Shown here: positions 1 to 11,328 of the stretch, piece by piece | Layout of the letters: each line of letters starts with the position of its first letter | Numbering within the stretch: position 1 is the first letter of the stretch | Assembly (NCBI RefSeq): GCF_026210795.1 | Contig: NC_089438.1 | Span: 3,121,501-3,185,500 of the forward strand | Length of the DNA stretch: 64,000 bases | Origin: Rhizophagus irregularis | Taxonomy: Eukaryota; Glomeromycota; Glomeromycetes; Glomerales; Glomeraceae | Reading direction: 5' to 3' | The notes under the pieces: model-generated | Database searches by the model: none | What the model was told of the DNA's origin: nothing | Seen by the model: only the letters and a program-made list of their open reading frames with translations | Position numbers and translations under genes: made by a program

Positions 1-539
1 TTTATATATAAGATAAAATATTAAAACATCGGTTTATCGTGAAATTTATTATATCACATAGCCAAATTGTTTGCTGATTATTGACCGTTGTCATAAAGTT
101 ACATATTAAAATATCTATCTTTTCTTAATGTGAATATTATTTATCCATATATTTATTCATTTCCACTAGAACCTTCTAAAAGTGCAACATAGATCAATAA
201 TTTTAAATGAAAAATTACTTCATTTTACTCTTGCATTATAAAAAAGTGTTTATCATATCATACAACTGTACATACAAAAACAATGCTATTTAGTTTTTAT
301 AAATCGTACTTGCAACTTTAAGAACAGTAATCCCGCACCCGTGATAAAATTAGTTTTAATCACGTGTTTTGTCGCCTCAAAATTAAGTCGTGCCGTGTTT
401 ACAATTCTCCAAGCTCACTTCATAACCACATAAATGTAAGAACTTAATTGTAATGTTTCATTATTAAATTATGCATTTAGGAGAAAGAAATTAACCGATG
501 CAACAAAAACCTCGTTTCACATGTAGATAAAATATTGCA

Positions 540-812
540 GATATATAATTCTGAACAAGCCAAACTCAAAAGTGCCCCAAGTTCATTCCATATCCGCGCT
601 CTAATGCAAAAATGCAGGAATATGAGGAAGAAATCCGCCAAATCCGTGAAGCACAAGTAGCTATAACCAATGAAGAGGCAGCCCGCCTGATGCAAATCGA
701 TCCTCACCCGCATTATGAGGTAATTTTCGTGCGTCATGATCAGATACGTATAGGAAGAGAGTTAACAGACTCAAATTTCATGGCAAAAATATCCAGGACG
801 AATTTAGCATGA
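540..812 (+). pseudogene. Possible short coding remnant, unrecognised
   Basis: An ATG at 612 opens a 66-codon frame rich in Glu, Gln and Arg (starts MQEYEEEIRQIREAQ), with base composition less AT-rich than its surroundings. A second frame just upstream, about 544-610, is also open and Ser/Pro/Lys-rich and overlaps it, which would fit a fragment split by a frameshift. I recognise no domain. It may be a remnant of a larger or transposon-borne gene, or chance. Confidence 0.2.
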
Positions 813-1073
813 AATATTTTTATAATTTAATAATCAAAAGATGTTGAATAATAAATAAATATAATTTATTTATAAAAATGTGAATAATTTAAAAGAAGAA
901 TAAGATTTTTGTAAATAATAAAAATATAAATTTTGGCTTCTTCGTTCATCAAAATCATCTTAATCGTAGGACGTTCAACCTTTTTTTTAAATTGTAAAAA
1001 AAAAAATTAATTAATACATTAAAAATATCAAAAACATAAAAAGGAAAGTTTTATCTAAACTACTACCTGAAAT

Positions 1074-2778
1074 TCATGCATTAAGATTATCATCTTCGGG
1101 TTCTTATGTGATACATGTTAATAAAAAATCTACTTAAAAATAAATAATTAATCATATTGGTTGCTTACCTAAAATTTTTGGTTCATCATCACCATCTTCC
1201 TCATATATATCAAAATTATCAAGATCAAAATGTAAAGATTCTGAATAAAGAAGTAAAATCAGTATATTTATAATTAAAATAAATAGAAAACTTTTTTAAA
1301 AAAAAATTACCTGGAATGTCAAATTTGTGAGTAGCTTCAGAACTTAAAAGACTTTTATAATTCAAATGCCTACTAGTATAAACAGCTTGTGGATGCGTTT
1401 GATATGTAACTTTCGAACTATTTTGAGCTACTTTTTTATTTAATTTGTCCGCTTGAGCACATTGTTTAGATATTCCTGATTCATCAGGATCTCGATTTGA
1501 GAAGAGATTTTGTTCCCTTCTATCAGCAGATATATCAACAAAAAGTTTAGAGGTCATATTTTTCAATTTTTCTGCACTTGGTCGTTTTAAAGGATCTGCA
1601 TTCCAACACTGTTTAATCAAATCTGAGAGTAGTTGAGGTACATGATAATTTTTCGATTGTGGACGAAGTCCTTCACAAATTTTTAAAGCTAAATATTGAT
1701 CATGCGGTATATCACAATATGGAGGTAATCCAGTAATAATCTCATAAGAAATAATACCAAATGCGTAAATATCAGCTGCTTTTGTATATTTTTGACCTTT
1801 TAATACTTCAGGAGCAATATAAGGTAATACACCAAATATTTTTTTGTCCTCATTAACAGATTTTCCATCATCTATTTCACATAAACCTAAATCACCAATA
1901 CAAAAATTATGAGTATCTTTTATCAAGATATTTCCTGAATGAAAATCTCTATGAATTATATCTTTATCATGAATATCCTTCAAACCATCAATAATCCAAG
2001 TCATATAAAGTATTTTATCTTTCCAACTCATATCTTTATAACTTTCATTTAAAAAGTTTCGAAGACTACCCCTAGAAGCAAAATCCATTACCATTATATA
2101 ATTTTTTGTATTAGGATCTTGGGATATGCCGTAACATTTAATATAATTAGGAAGATAATTCAATTCTGAATGAAATTTAACCTAAGAATTAATTGTAAGT
2201 CTGTATTAAGATTTTTATTTTATATTTTATTTTTTATAAGAAAATATATATATATATATACACTGTACCTCTTTTGAAAATTCTTGTACTAAAATTTGAG
2301 AATTATTTAAAGTCTTTAAAGCCACTCGACAATTTTGTTTATCCCTATTCCATGTTTTAAGTTTATTATCCCAAGAACTGATATATCCTTCTCTCCATAT
2401 TGCTGTATAAACAGTACCAAAACCACCTTTTGCAATATATTTAACTTTAGAAAATTGACTATAATCTATCCATTCTAATACTTGCCAATATTCTTTAGCA
2501 TTTAATTGTGCTTCTTGAATAAATTTGTCAATATTAGCATTTCCACTTGTCCAATTTTTGGAATTTTCTTTAAATATTAGAGAATTACAAGTTTGACACC
2601 ATGTATAATGAGTTCTAATTTGCTTGCAACGTTCACATAATCCATATTTAATATAACTCTCATACAATTCTGATGGTATAATTTTATTAATGAGTAATTC
2701 TTGTTCGTCAGTTAATGCCAGACGTTGAAAATCTTTTATTTGATTATAAATCTCATCACTAATATGTAATTCTTCCAT
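1074..2778 (-). CDS. Protein kinase, Glomeromycotina-expanded family (copy 1)
   Basis: A cytoplasmic kinase of about 493 residues. The model has four exons: 2778-2269, 2181-1311, 1240-1169 and 1102-1074, all with GT-AG introns. The N-terminus carries a zinc-ribbon-like Cys set (C48, C51, C61, C64) and the family linker NWTSGN at 75-80. Kinase signs are a glycine loop KGGFGTVY (117-124), Lys155 in VALK, catalytic HRDFHSGN (Asp249, Asn254), DLG in place of DFG at 267-269, then APE and DIYAFG. The tail has THPQAVYTSR and ends in acidic short exons. All motifs needed for catalysis are present, so it is probably active; substrate unknown. The last exon is the least certain: without the final intron, translation stops at 1152. 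It is a close paralogue of 11329-12947: 17 of 170 residues differ in exon 1. Confidence 0.9.
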
Positions 2779-3447
2779 TTACGAAAAATAAAATATTACT
2801 GATAATAATAAAAAAAAAAAGTTTCAATATTTATCCTATTATGTATTTTAATTTATACTATTATGGTAACATGCTAACCATTATTAAATTCATTTTAATT
2901 TACTAATATAGTAATGATAATCCATTGACATTTAATTACGCAGCGTACGAACTACGGAGAAACTTTTTTTTATTTTCGTTGAAATGGCGTCTTTGAATTT
3001 ATTGACTTTGAAAATACATAATTTAGAATAACTAGGAACAATTAAGAAATTAAGAGGTTACTTTATAACATATTTCAAGGTTTATAATAATAAAGAATTA
3101 CAAATTTTTTTCTTTATAAAACAATTTCCTTTTGTAAAATATAAAATAAAAAATTCTTATTTGTAAACTACGCTTTTTTATTACATTTCTTTGTTTTCTA
3201 TGATTCAAAATATTTTTTACATAAATTTACATGCGACAGAAGTGAAGATCGGGTAATTACCAGTTTCCCTCAAGTCTTATGTAGGATCCAATCGGATTTA
3301 CAACAACGAGGTTACACTAATTAGTACCGCACTACTACCGTGCTATACTGTATAATCATTTTATGTTACCGGTTTTTATAAATTTGACTTTAATTAATAT
3401 TTGTAGAATCGTTTAAAACAAATTTAAATAATTACAATCTATCAGAC
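2779..3447. other. Intergenic; upstream region shared with the second kinase copy
   Basis: No gene seen. The first 200-250 bases beyond the kinase start (about 2780-2970) resemble the sequence upstream of 12947, including the words gtttcaatatttat, ctattatggtaa and gcagcg, so the duplicated unit includes the promoter side. Confidence 0.5.
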
Positions 3448-3550
3448 GCAAAAATTACGTTCTCGATCCTGTACGACTTACTTTCTTGACCCGGTCAGAA
3501 TACGCATGATTATGTATGGCAAAAATGGTCTTTTCTTTGACCCAAAACGT
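3448..3550. repeat. Inverted repeat, left arm
   Basis: This roughly 100-base block starts gcaaaaattacgttc, includes ttcttgacccggtca, and recurs in reverse complement at 6150-6251 with moderate divergence. The arms bracket 2.6 kb that contains the transposon 4503-5933. They could be termini of an older element or two independent copies. A shortened related sequence lies at 4820-4848. Confidence 0.6.
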
Positions 3551-3609
3551 GATAATTGATAATGCGATAAACAATAAAGATATATTTAATATTTAACACA
3601 ATAACTTCA

Positions 3610-4069
3610 GTTGTTCTTTAATATTTTTTTTTCTACAATATTTTATAATATTTTATCAAATTGCAATATAATGATTTGTTTTTTTTCGGTTTTTTTCCAA
3701 CTGATCTAAATTTCCCTTTTTTTAATTTTCATTTTTTTTTCTTGAACCGATCTTTTACAAATGGTTCTTTTTTTTTCAAATTTCCTCTTTTTTCTTTCGA
3801 AACACCTTTTCCTTTTCCTTTCGGTTTCTTTTTTCAACCCGATTTTTCTCTTTGTTCCTCCCCACAAATATTTTTTTTTCATTTTTATTTTTTCGAATTT
3901 TTTTCATTTTTTTTTTTTATTTTTTTCCGGTTGGCTTTTAAATTTTTTTCCACTTTTCCTTTTTCGGTTTGGCTTTTTTCTTTCAAACCGAATTTTGTTT
4001 TCCCGAATTTACTTTTTCCTGATTCTTATTATTAATAATAATATTTTTTTTTTGTATCAAGCTCAATAA
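3610..4069. repeat. T-rich low-complexity tract
   Basis: Long T-runs are broken by ttcggttt, aaaccgaa and ccttttcc words. Open frames here are Phe-rich on one strand and are composition artefacts. A shorter tract with the same cggttttt/aaaccgaa flavour is at about 15340-15480. Confidence 0.6.
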
Positions 4070-4502
4070 TAGGCTAACATAATTACTTAAAAAATTTCAT
4101 TGTAGGCATTAAAAAAAAATTACATCCTCTAGAAAAAAATTTCCTAGAAAATTAATCATAAGTTCATAACGATCTATTGTTACAAAAAATAAATAAGTAA
4201 TTGTAACAATGTAACAATAAACTACTACGAAATTGTTTTTGTAATGAATTTGTAAATTTCACTGCAACATTTGTTTTGTATGATAAATAAAATTTTCATT
4301 TAATAATAATATTTCATATAACACTTGCACACAATTCATTGTTATTTGTATAATCATATAAATCGTGTAATTTATTACATTTATTTCCTACTAATACCAT
4401 CAAAAAACTAGACCTATTCATACTGCATGGCAAATAAAATATAAGTATGTTATTATTACTCTCTTACTTGATGGGCAAGTAGTAAAATATTAAAATATTT
4501 TA

Positions 4503-5933
4503 GGGGATTGCTAACCGTCGCCTGGCGATCATCGCCTGGATTTTTTTTTTCAAATATGTCACAATTGTCACATGATGTACAATATATAGTAATTTATTAA
4601 TCGGCCAATGGCTGATTTTTTTAACTTGATCGGTTAAACTTAAAATTTTATTGCGAAGATATTTTTAGAAAAATTTTTTTGCAAATATGTTTATTCAAAA
4701 TAATCTAAATTTTATTTGCAAATATTAAAGTTTAAGTCACACATTTACGATTTTAAAGAAAAAATCACCATATTTATTTTTAATGAAGTGATACAAATAA
4801 AAAAACAATAACAACGGACGCAAAAATTACCTTCTTGACCCATGTAACCATATCATCACCCCTCCGCATAAATAAATAAAAAAGATAAGTACCGTATTTT
4901 GCGGTAAGTAAGCACCCCCCGAAAGTAAGCACCCCTGGCCAGAATTATGGCGATTTTGGCCAAAATTATGAGGATCTTGGCCGGCATCAAGTGCAAAAAT
5001 GGGGTGCTTATATACCGCAAAATACGGTAAATTACAATTATCAAGGAGACAGATTCTAATAAAATAATGAAGCAACAATGGAGTAATGGAAAGTAAATAG
5101 AAGATTAAAAAACAAAAGGAGAAATAGGATATGATGAGAGATGAAAAGGAGTGATGGGAGACGATGGGAGATAAAAAGGAGTGATGGGAGACGAAGAGGA
5201 GTGATGAGAGACGATAAGGAGTGATGAGAGACAAAAAGAAATGATGGGAAGTAAACAGGAGAGAAAAAGAGATAATAGAAGATGAAAAGTTGTAATAGAA
5301 AATAATGGGAGACGAAAGGATGGAATAATGAGAAGTAATACAAAAAATAAAAAAATGATCATGATAGGAGGTTGGGTAATGATAGGAAACCAAGTAAAAA
5401 AAAACCATAAAAACCATAAAGTAAAAAAAAATGTAGTTAGTAAGCAACGAAATATAAGATAGAAACGAAATAAAAAAAAAATAAAAAATAAAAAAAAATA
5501 AAAAAATATACCTTTATTAATTGTAAAACCGAAAGAACTAAAATATCTAAAAAAAAAATGAAATAAAATTAGTGAAAAATGAAATATGAAACAGAAACAA
5601 AATAAATAAAAAAAAAATGAGTAAGAAACGAAACGTAAAGTGAAAAACAACTGAACCTTAATTGCAGAACCGGAAGGACTAAAGGACCTAAAAATAATGA
5701 AATAGAGTAGTAAGAAACAAAGTGTAAGCAGAATGTAAGTTAGAAATAAAAGTAAAAGAAAGGAAAATACCTTGAGACCGAAAGAACCGAGGAAACGAAA
5801 ACGAGATTCTAAACATGACGCGATCATGTGGCCAATCTGGCCAATCAAAATATTAAATCTGTCACGTGATCGAAGACCCAGATAATCACCCAGGCGACAA
5901 TGACAATCGCCCAGGCGACGGTTAGCAATTTCC
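4503..5933. mobile_element. Non-autonomous DNA transposon, Mutator-like by 9-bp TSD
   Basis: The ends are inverted repeats of about 45 bp: the left end has attgctaaccgtcgcctgg from 4507 and the right end has its exact complement, ending five bases before 5933. A second CGCCTGG word follows in both arms. A perfect 9-bp direct repeat, aatatttta, lies directly outside (4494-4502 and 5934-5942), the classic target duplication of Mutator-type transposons. The interior is purine-rich on the plus strand, with tandem-like gatgggagac/gatgagagac words at 5130-5320 and no transposase. It hosts a second element at 4890-5029. Confidence 0.85.
4890..5029. mobile_element. MITE nested in the 4503-5933 transposon
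   Basis: A 140-bp element bounded by a perfect 17-bp inverted repeat, taccgtattttgcggta (4890-4906, complement 5013-5029). Inside are aagcacccc blocks and repeated TGGCCA/GGCCGGC words. No coding capacity. A TA flank would fit a Tc1/mariner-type MITE, but this is inferred from the terminal TA only. A related copy in opposite orientation occupies 63060-63916. Confidence 0.75.
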
Positions 5934-6149
5934 AATATTTTAATTTAATTTATTTTATTTACGAAAGATGATAAATTACATTTAAGAAAAAAAGTAAATC
6001 AAGTAACTATGTAATAAATACTAATCACAACCCGCATAAAACTAATAGATTAAAATAAAAAAAAATGTTGAATATAAATAAAAAATTTTGTTATCATATT
6101 AATGAAAAAATATATATGAAAATAAGATAAAATAAAAACGCGTTAATGT

Positions 6150-6251
6150 TTTTTTGCAGGTCAAGAAAAGAACATTTTTGTCATGCATAACATATTTTGA
6201 CCGGGTCAAGAATGTAAGCGAGTCGTACACGATCAGGAACGTAATTTTTGC
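6150..6251. repeat. Inverted repeat, right arm
   Basis: Reverse complement of 3448-3550, ending cgtaatttttgc at 6251. It contains the complementary form of the cttgacccggtca word. No clear target duplication was found for the pair. Confidence 0.6.
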
Positions 6252-6452
6252 TTATCAGACTGAACAAAATAGGGCCAGTCTATCCCCTATTAAATAAAAT
6301 CATAAACTTTAATTGTCTTCATCATCCAATTTAGTTAATGCACTGACATTATTAATCCACTTAATTGGGAAGATTCTAAATAAGTAAAACAAAATATAAT
6401 AAATAAAATTGTAACTACATTAATATGCAATTCCAATATAAAAATTAGATAA

Positions 6453-7653
6453 TTAATTTTGCAAGCTTAAATTGTTCTCAGATTCGACATTGTTTGATAT
6501 AGTAATATCAGAACATATTGCTAAACTCTTATTTATATCTATAGTTTCTTCATTCAATTTTAGGATTGCTTTTGGTTTTTCTAATAAAACGTCTTTTTCA
6601 TTAACGTAGTCAAAGTTTGTATCATTTTGTTTAGGAGAAATTATAGCTTTAAGAGTAGAAACGATATCTTGCATATCTGGACGTTTATTTGGTTCATTTT
6701 CCCAACATTCTAATCAAATAGAATATAATTTTAACGTTAATTAAAACAATAATTAAATAATAGAATTAATTATTATTACCTGTATATAATTTACTATATT
6801 CAGCAGGAGTTCCGTCAATAATTTCTTCTCTTTTTCCATCTATTATTGATAAAGCTAGACTTACGTCATAATTATCACCATATGGTTGTTTTCCACTTGA
6901 AATTTGCCACATTAGAACACCGAAACTATATACATCAGACTTTTCATTCAATTTGTAATTTTGCTGACAATTTAACTTTTTTGGATCGACATATGGTATA
7001 GAACCAAACATTTTTGAATTATTACTTGAATTAGAAATCTTTCTTGATAAACCAAAATCTGCCAGTTTTATCTTTTTCTGGTGTATAAATACATTGTCAG
7101 AATGCTATTTTATTTAAATGAAAAGAGTTTATTATAATTAGCTAAAATCAATATTGAAAATCAGAAAATTTAAATCATTACCAAATCACAATGAATAATG
7201 CCACATTTATGTATGCACTCTATCGCGCTTGCTAGTTGGAACGCAAACTGGTATTTATCATCCCATCTGAGGTCATTAAAATGATCACGTAGGTAAGTCC
7301 TTAATGTATCGCTATCAGCATATTCCAAAACAAGTGCGTATTTTTGAATTTTATCTAGTAGATATACATTAAAAAAAATTAATTACTATTCATTAAATAT
7401 GTTTTTTTTTTAAAAAAAAAATTAGAAATATTATATATTATATGCAGATTTACCATCTTTTTTTATCATTGTGATTCCATAAAATCGTAAAATATTTTCA
7501 TGAAAATCCACTCTTTTTTGTAATTTTATCTGTAAAAAATTTAATTAGTAAAAATCAAAAAATATTTTTTAAATTTATATATAAATTTAATACCTCATTA
7601 ACAACTTCTTTTAATGTAGTCTTAACACCTTTGAAACTTTTTAAGGCAAAAAC
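6453..7653 (-). pseudogene. Second kinase domain of the MLKL-like locus, beyond an in-frame stop
   Basis: The reading frame of 7654-9616 continues past the TAA at 7656-7654 through 7653-7594 and four further exons (7529-7454, 7354-7182, 7104-6780, 6709-6453), all with good splice signals. Residue numbers run along the whole locus. The domain starts upstream with GKGSFGSV (524-531). Beyond the stop are the VAIK-type lysine in FALKSF, HCDLHSDN (HRD Arg replaced by Cys), an intact ADFG (659-662), SDVYSFG, and a C-lobe ECWENEPNKRPDM. The family normally reads a non-stop codon at position 541, so this half is lost unless the stop is read through or is a sequence error. The downstream exons show no other damage, so inactivation would be recent. 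Confidence 0.75.
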
Positions 7654-9616
7654 TTAATCGGTATTTTTCCAATAAGCACAGCAGACACTTCCAAATGAAC
7701 CTTTTCCTATCTTTCGTATTATCTCAAATTCTGAATAATCATAATTTGTGATAAATTCTTCGGCAATTGATTTTTCTAACCAATCCGAATAATTACCTAT
7801 TATATTTAAACTAATATTCATCAGTTTTTAGTTAAACTTGTTTTCATTAAATTATTTCCAAAATATACCTGAATCATTAATATTCGCTTTTGCTATTACT
7901 TCTGTAAAAAAAAAAAATTATTATTAAAAAGTTAAATTACTGCCTGCAATTTTTCTTAATTTATATTCTAGTAAAATAGGAATAGTTACTATAAGGTCGA
8001 ATTAAAACTTACTGTCTGGTTGCTGTTTTTGATTCAAAACTTTACCATGATACGAAGAAAGAAGCGATGGTATCCCATAATTTTTATAAAGTTCTTGAAG
8101 CGTTGTAAAAATTTTTGAAAATCCGGGTCTATAACTTGGATCATGCTCAACAGCTAAGATGAAAGAGCGAAAGGGATTTTAGAAAAAACTTTTTAATTTT
8201 AAATATAATAACTAATTATTTTAATATAAATACCTTCTTTTGCAATTTCTTGATATTTTTTTGGCAAACCGTTACCTAAAGAAAATGGTTCCCGATACTT
8301 TTGTCTAACAACAAGGTCGGTAATTTTTAAAATATCATTGTAATTTTCGTATGGAGTTTTTTGTTCAGCAATCTCCCAAAGTAAAATACCAAAACTATAA
8401 ACTTCACATCTAGTAGTATATTTTACTCTTCTTTGTCCTAACATTTCAGGGGCCAAGTAACGAACAGTTTCTTGTATTGCACTTAGTTCCTTCGTTTCCC
8501 GATCAAACGTTCTGCTCGATTTAAAATTTGCAATCTTAGCAATTTCATTAGCAGTGATTAAAATATTTTCCGCTCTTATGTCTCTATGAACAATCTAAAT
8601 AAACAATTGATATATTGAGAATTTATTTGATGGAATAAGATTAAAAATTTGGAATTTATTAATTCACTTACTTTAATGGCTCTTAGGAAATTTAGACCTC
8701 TTGCAATATCAGCAGCAAATCTCAATTTCTTTTTAACATCAAAATCATAGTTATTATAATATTCCTTTAAATTACCAAGTTCAGCCCATTCGGTTATTAG
8801 ATACCATCTTTCTTCATTATAAATTACTCCATAAAATTTTAAAATATTATCACAAACTAGTAATTTTTCCAATATGGAAATTTGATCCTTAACATTATTC
8901 ATAGAACCTTCATTATCCTTTTCATCCGCAATGCATTTAAATCCTACTATCTCCCCATTTTTTTTATTAACACATTTTCTGATCTTATTTCCACGAGCTT
9001 CACTTGTATCCTCGTATTTATTAATATTAGTCATACCTCCTAAAATTTCATCAATATATTTTATAAGGTAATCCATATCTTGTCTTAAAGCATTTTTATC
9101 ATTTTCAGCTTGATTACGTGAATCAACAGTATTAGCAAAATTTAAAGCTGCTGCATTGCTATCAAAATCTCCGCATAATTCTTTAAATTTTTTTTCTATA
9201 CTTTTGACTGGAGCATATTTTATTAACCCTTTTAATTGACCTACTTCTTCAACAAATCTCTTAATTTGGTGAATATTATTTATTAATGTTTGTAATAATA
9301 TCAATTTTTTTTGATTAAAGAAATTTTCATTTTGTTCACTACGAATTTTTAAATTACGTATTGCCGATTCAGCTGCCGATACCCTATCAATTAAAGCACC
9401 ACAGATCCTTTTATTATGTTCTGCTGAATGATATAATTCCATTATTTGATCTAATAAATTAACTACTTCCGTTGTCAATGGAATAAATTTTGAGAATGGT
9501 ACTATTGTATTAGTCACAGTATCAGTATCTTCCAATGCATTTAACGACATTCCTACTCCTTCAAGCATATTTTCTACTACCTTATGTTTGCCATCGTAGT
9601 TCACATTATTTGTCAT
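7654..9616 (-). CDS. MLKL-like protein: four-helix N-terminal domain plus pseudokinase
   Basis: Five exons (9616-8672, 8594-8234, 8153-8013, 7901-7869, 7796-7654) give 540 residues before a TAA. Residues about 30-195 are helical and resemble the MLKL/HeLo-like four-helix domain that in animals and plants permeabilises membranes on activation. Residues about 205-470 are kinase-like but lack a glycine loop. Lys227 (VGFK) and an HRD with Asp320 and Asn325 remain, while DFG is replaced by NFK (338-340), so magnesium binding and catalysis are probably lost, as in MLKL. YLAPEM and CEVYSFG follow. The start ATG lies about 75 bp from a MITE. The end is uncertain: the frame runs on into a second kinase domain behind the stop, so the intact ancestor was probably an 837-residue tandem protein. 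A regulated cell-death role is inferred only from architecture. Confidence 0.75.
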
Positions 9617-9691
9617 AATTAATATTTCCTTTTTTCTTTTATTTCTTTTTTATTTTAAAGAAAAAGAGAAAAGATTTTTTTTTTTCAAGAT

Positions 9692-9822
9692 TTTTTGGAA
9701 TGCTAATCAATCGACGCACCTGGTCTAGGGCCTTTCCTTTTTTTATATATAGATATATGTAAATCACTGGGCACTGGCTAAACACCTAATCGCTTTTGGT
9801 CAATTGGTTAGCATTCCAAAAA
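9692..9822. mobile_element. Small MITE upstream of the MLKL-like gene
   Basis: A 131-bp element with 19-bp terminal inverted repeats (left tttttggaatgctaatcaa, right its complement with one mismatch). No open frame. It lies in the presumptive promoter of the minus-strand gene starting at 9616. Target duplication not resolved. Confidence 0.6.
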
Positions 9823-11328
9823 TTGGCCGATATGGATATTTAAATAAGTATTCGAGAAAGGAAATTACAATAAATCAAATGCATAGTTGCAATTTCCTTT
9901 TTGACTTCTGACGGTAGCATGTAGTGATGTAGTGATGTACAGTAGCTTCCAACATCTTAATGGTAACACAGATGACATCTGACTATTTGTTTAGGTCCAC
10001 ATTAGTAACACAGTATATTGTTGAGTTTGATTATATGCACAGTTTATAATTATGATCAATATAAATTATTTTACGTTTTGTGTTAAACTATATTCCTGAA
10101 AGATCATAAAGTGAGTTGATTTTCCATATAAATAACCATGTAGATCTTTTCTTTTATATAATGTCGGCAGAAATTTTAAGAGACTGACCGACATTAACGG
10201 TAATTCTAGCTCTAAAACAATGCGTACAAGAGTTAATAATAAACTAGGAAAACGGAAACCGGTATTAAGTCCGAAGTAAATCACAATAAGGAACATAGGT
10301 TCAGTAGGACCCAGAAATACTCAGTATATATACAGGGGTAGGGTACACAGATGCGTTGCCATCATAGTGAAATTAGACAGAGTAAAGTTTTGATTTGCGT
10401 ATAATCTAAGAATTTTTCATCCATAGTTAGGTCATCAAGATTGTCGAAATTTTTATATGTAAAAAATTAGTTTGCCTAAATTTGGCTAATCTTATATATT
10501 GACTGTACGTTAACCGCATTGTAATATTTAGTATTAATTGAAAGAAATTTCTAAGGGTTAAAAAGTGAAATTTTAAAAAAATATTATTGAAAAAATGGTA
10601 AATTAGAAAAAAATCTATTTTTTCACATTAGTATTTGGTTTTATAAATAATATAGAAGCCATGATAAAATAATTAATAACTTAATGTCTGAAATTTTATT
10701 TGCGTATTTTTGCAGGATTTTCAATATCAGGTGTCAATCATGTGTACTACTTATATAAAAAGTCTCTGCGTACAGCTCATAGTAAAAAAATTTTTCGCCA
10801 CTTGAACCTTATATATATATTTCTGGGTCCTGGTTCAGTTCCTGAAATGAGCAGAATAATTGGAAATTACCGGACAACGACCGTCACGTTCACGTGATTG
10901 TTGCGTTCGCCATAAACTTATTTTTTAAAAGAAAAGACGCGGATCAAAGTTAGGATAATTTTTTCAATTTTATTTTTATACAATTTATATAATTAAATTT
11001 TTTTTTATTTATTCAATCATCTAAGAAATTAAACATTTATCAATGGACATGACGTAATCATCAAGCGTATAAGTATATAGTCCTTCGTGGCTTCGTTACA
11101 CTTCGGACTATCATTTGTTCTGACATTATTAGTATTTTACTCTTATTATTATTACAAATTGTTAATCTTTAAATAGGGTTTACATTATATGAGACGTGTC
11201 AATAAATGCCATAAGTAATTTTAATATATGATAAAATTTGAAATAATTTATTAATCATTGGTCATAAGAAAAAAGGGTATACATAGATTGTATTCAAGGT
11301 AATAAAATATCTTTTAAAAATAAATAAA
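9823..11328. other. Intergenic, no supported gene
   Basis: AT-rich sequence with a minus-strand 76-codon frame (10296-10066) and a plus-strand 65-codon frame (10700-10897), neither with a recognisable domain. About 10140-10290 is less AT-rich and could be an eroded coding piece. A short hairpin, atagtccttcg...cttcggactat, is at about 11080-11112. Confidence 0.4.

Noticed and set aside
1152-1240. Alternative end of the first kinase by reading through the third donor to a TGA at 1154-1152
   Set aside because: Possible, but the strong gtaagc donor and a phase-1 acceptor giving an acidic tail like its relatives favour a further exon; kept as an uncertainty, not a separate feature.
3661-4069. Two overlapping Phe-rich frames (124 and 102 codons)
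   Set aside because: Both arise from T-runs in a low-complexity tract; no domain and no plausible amino-acid composition.
4827-5935. Several minus-strand Phe/Leu/Ser-rich frames up to 276 codons
   Set aside because: They lie inside the 4503-5933 transposon and its nested MITE, follow purine-rich composition, and cross the terminal repeats.
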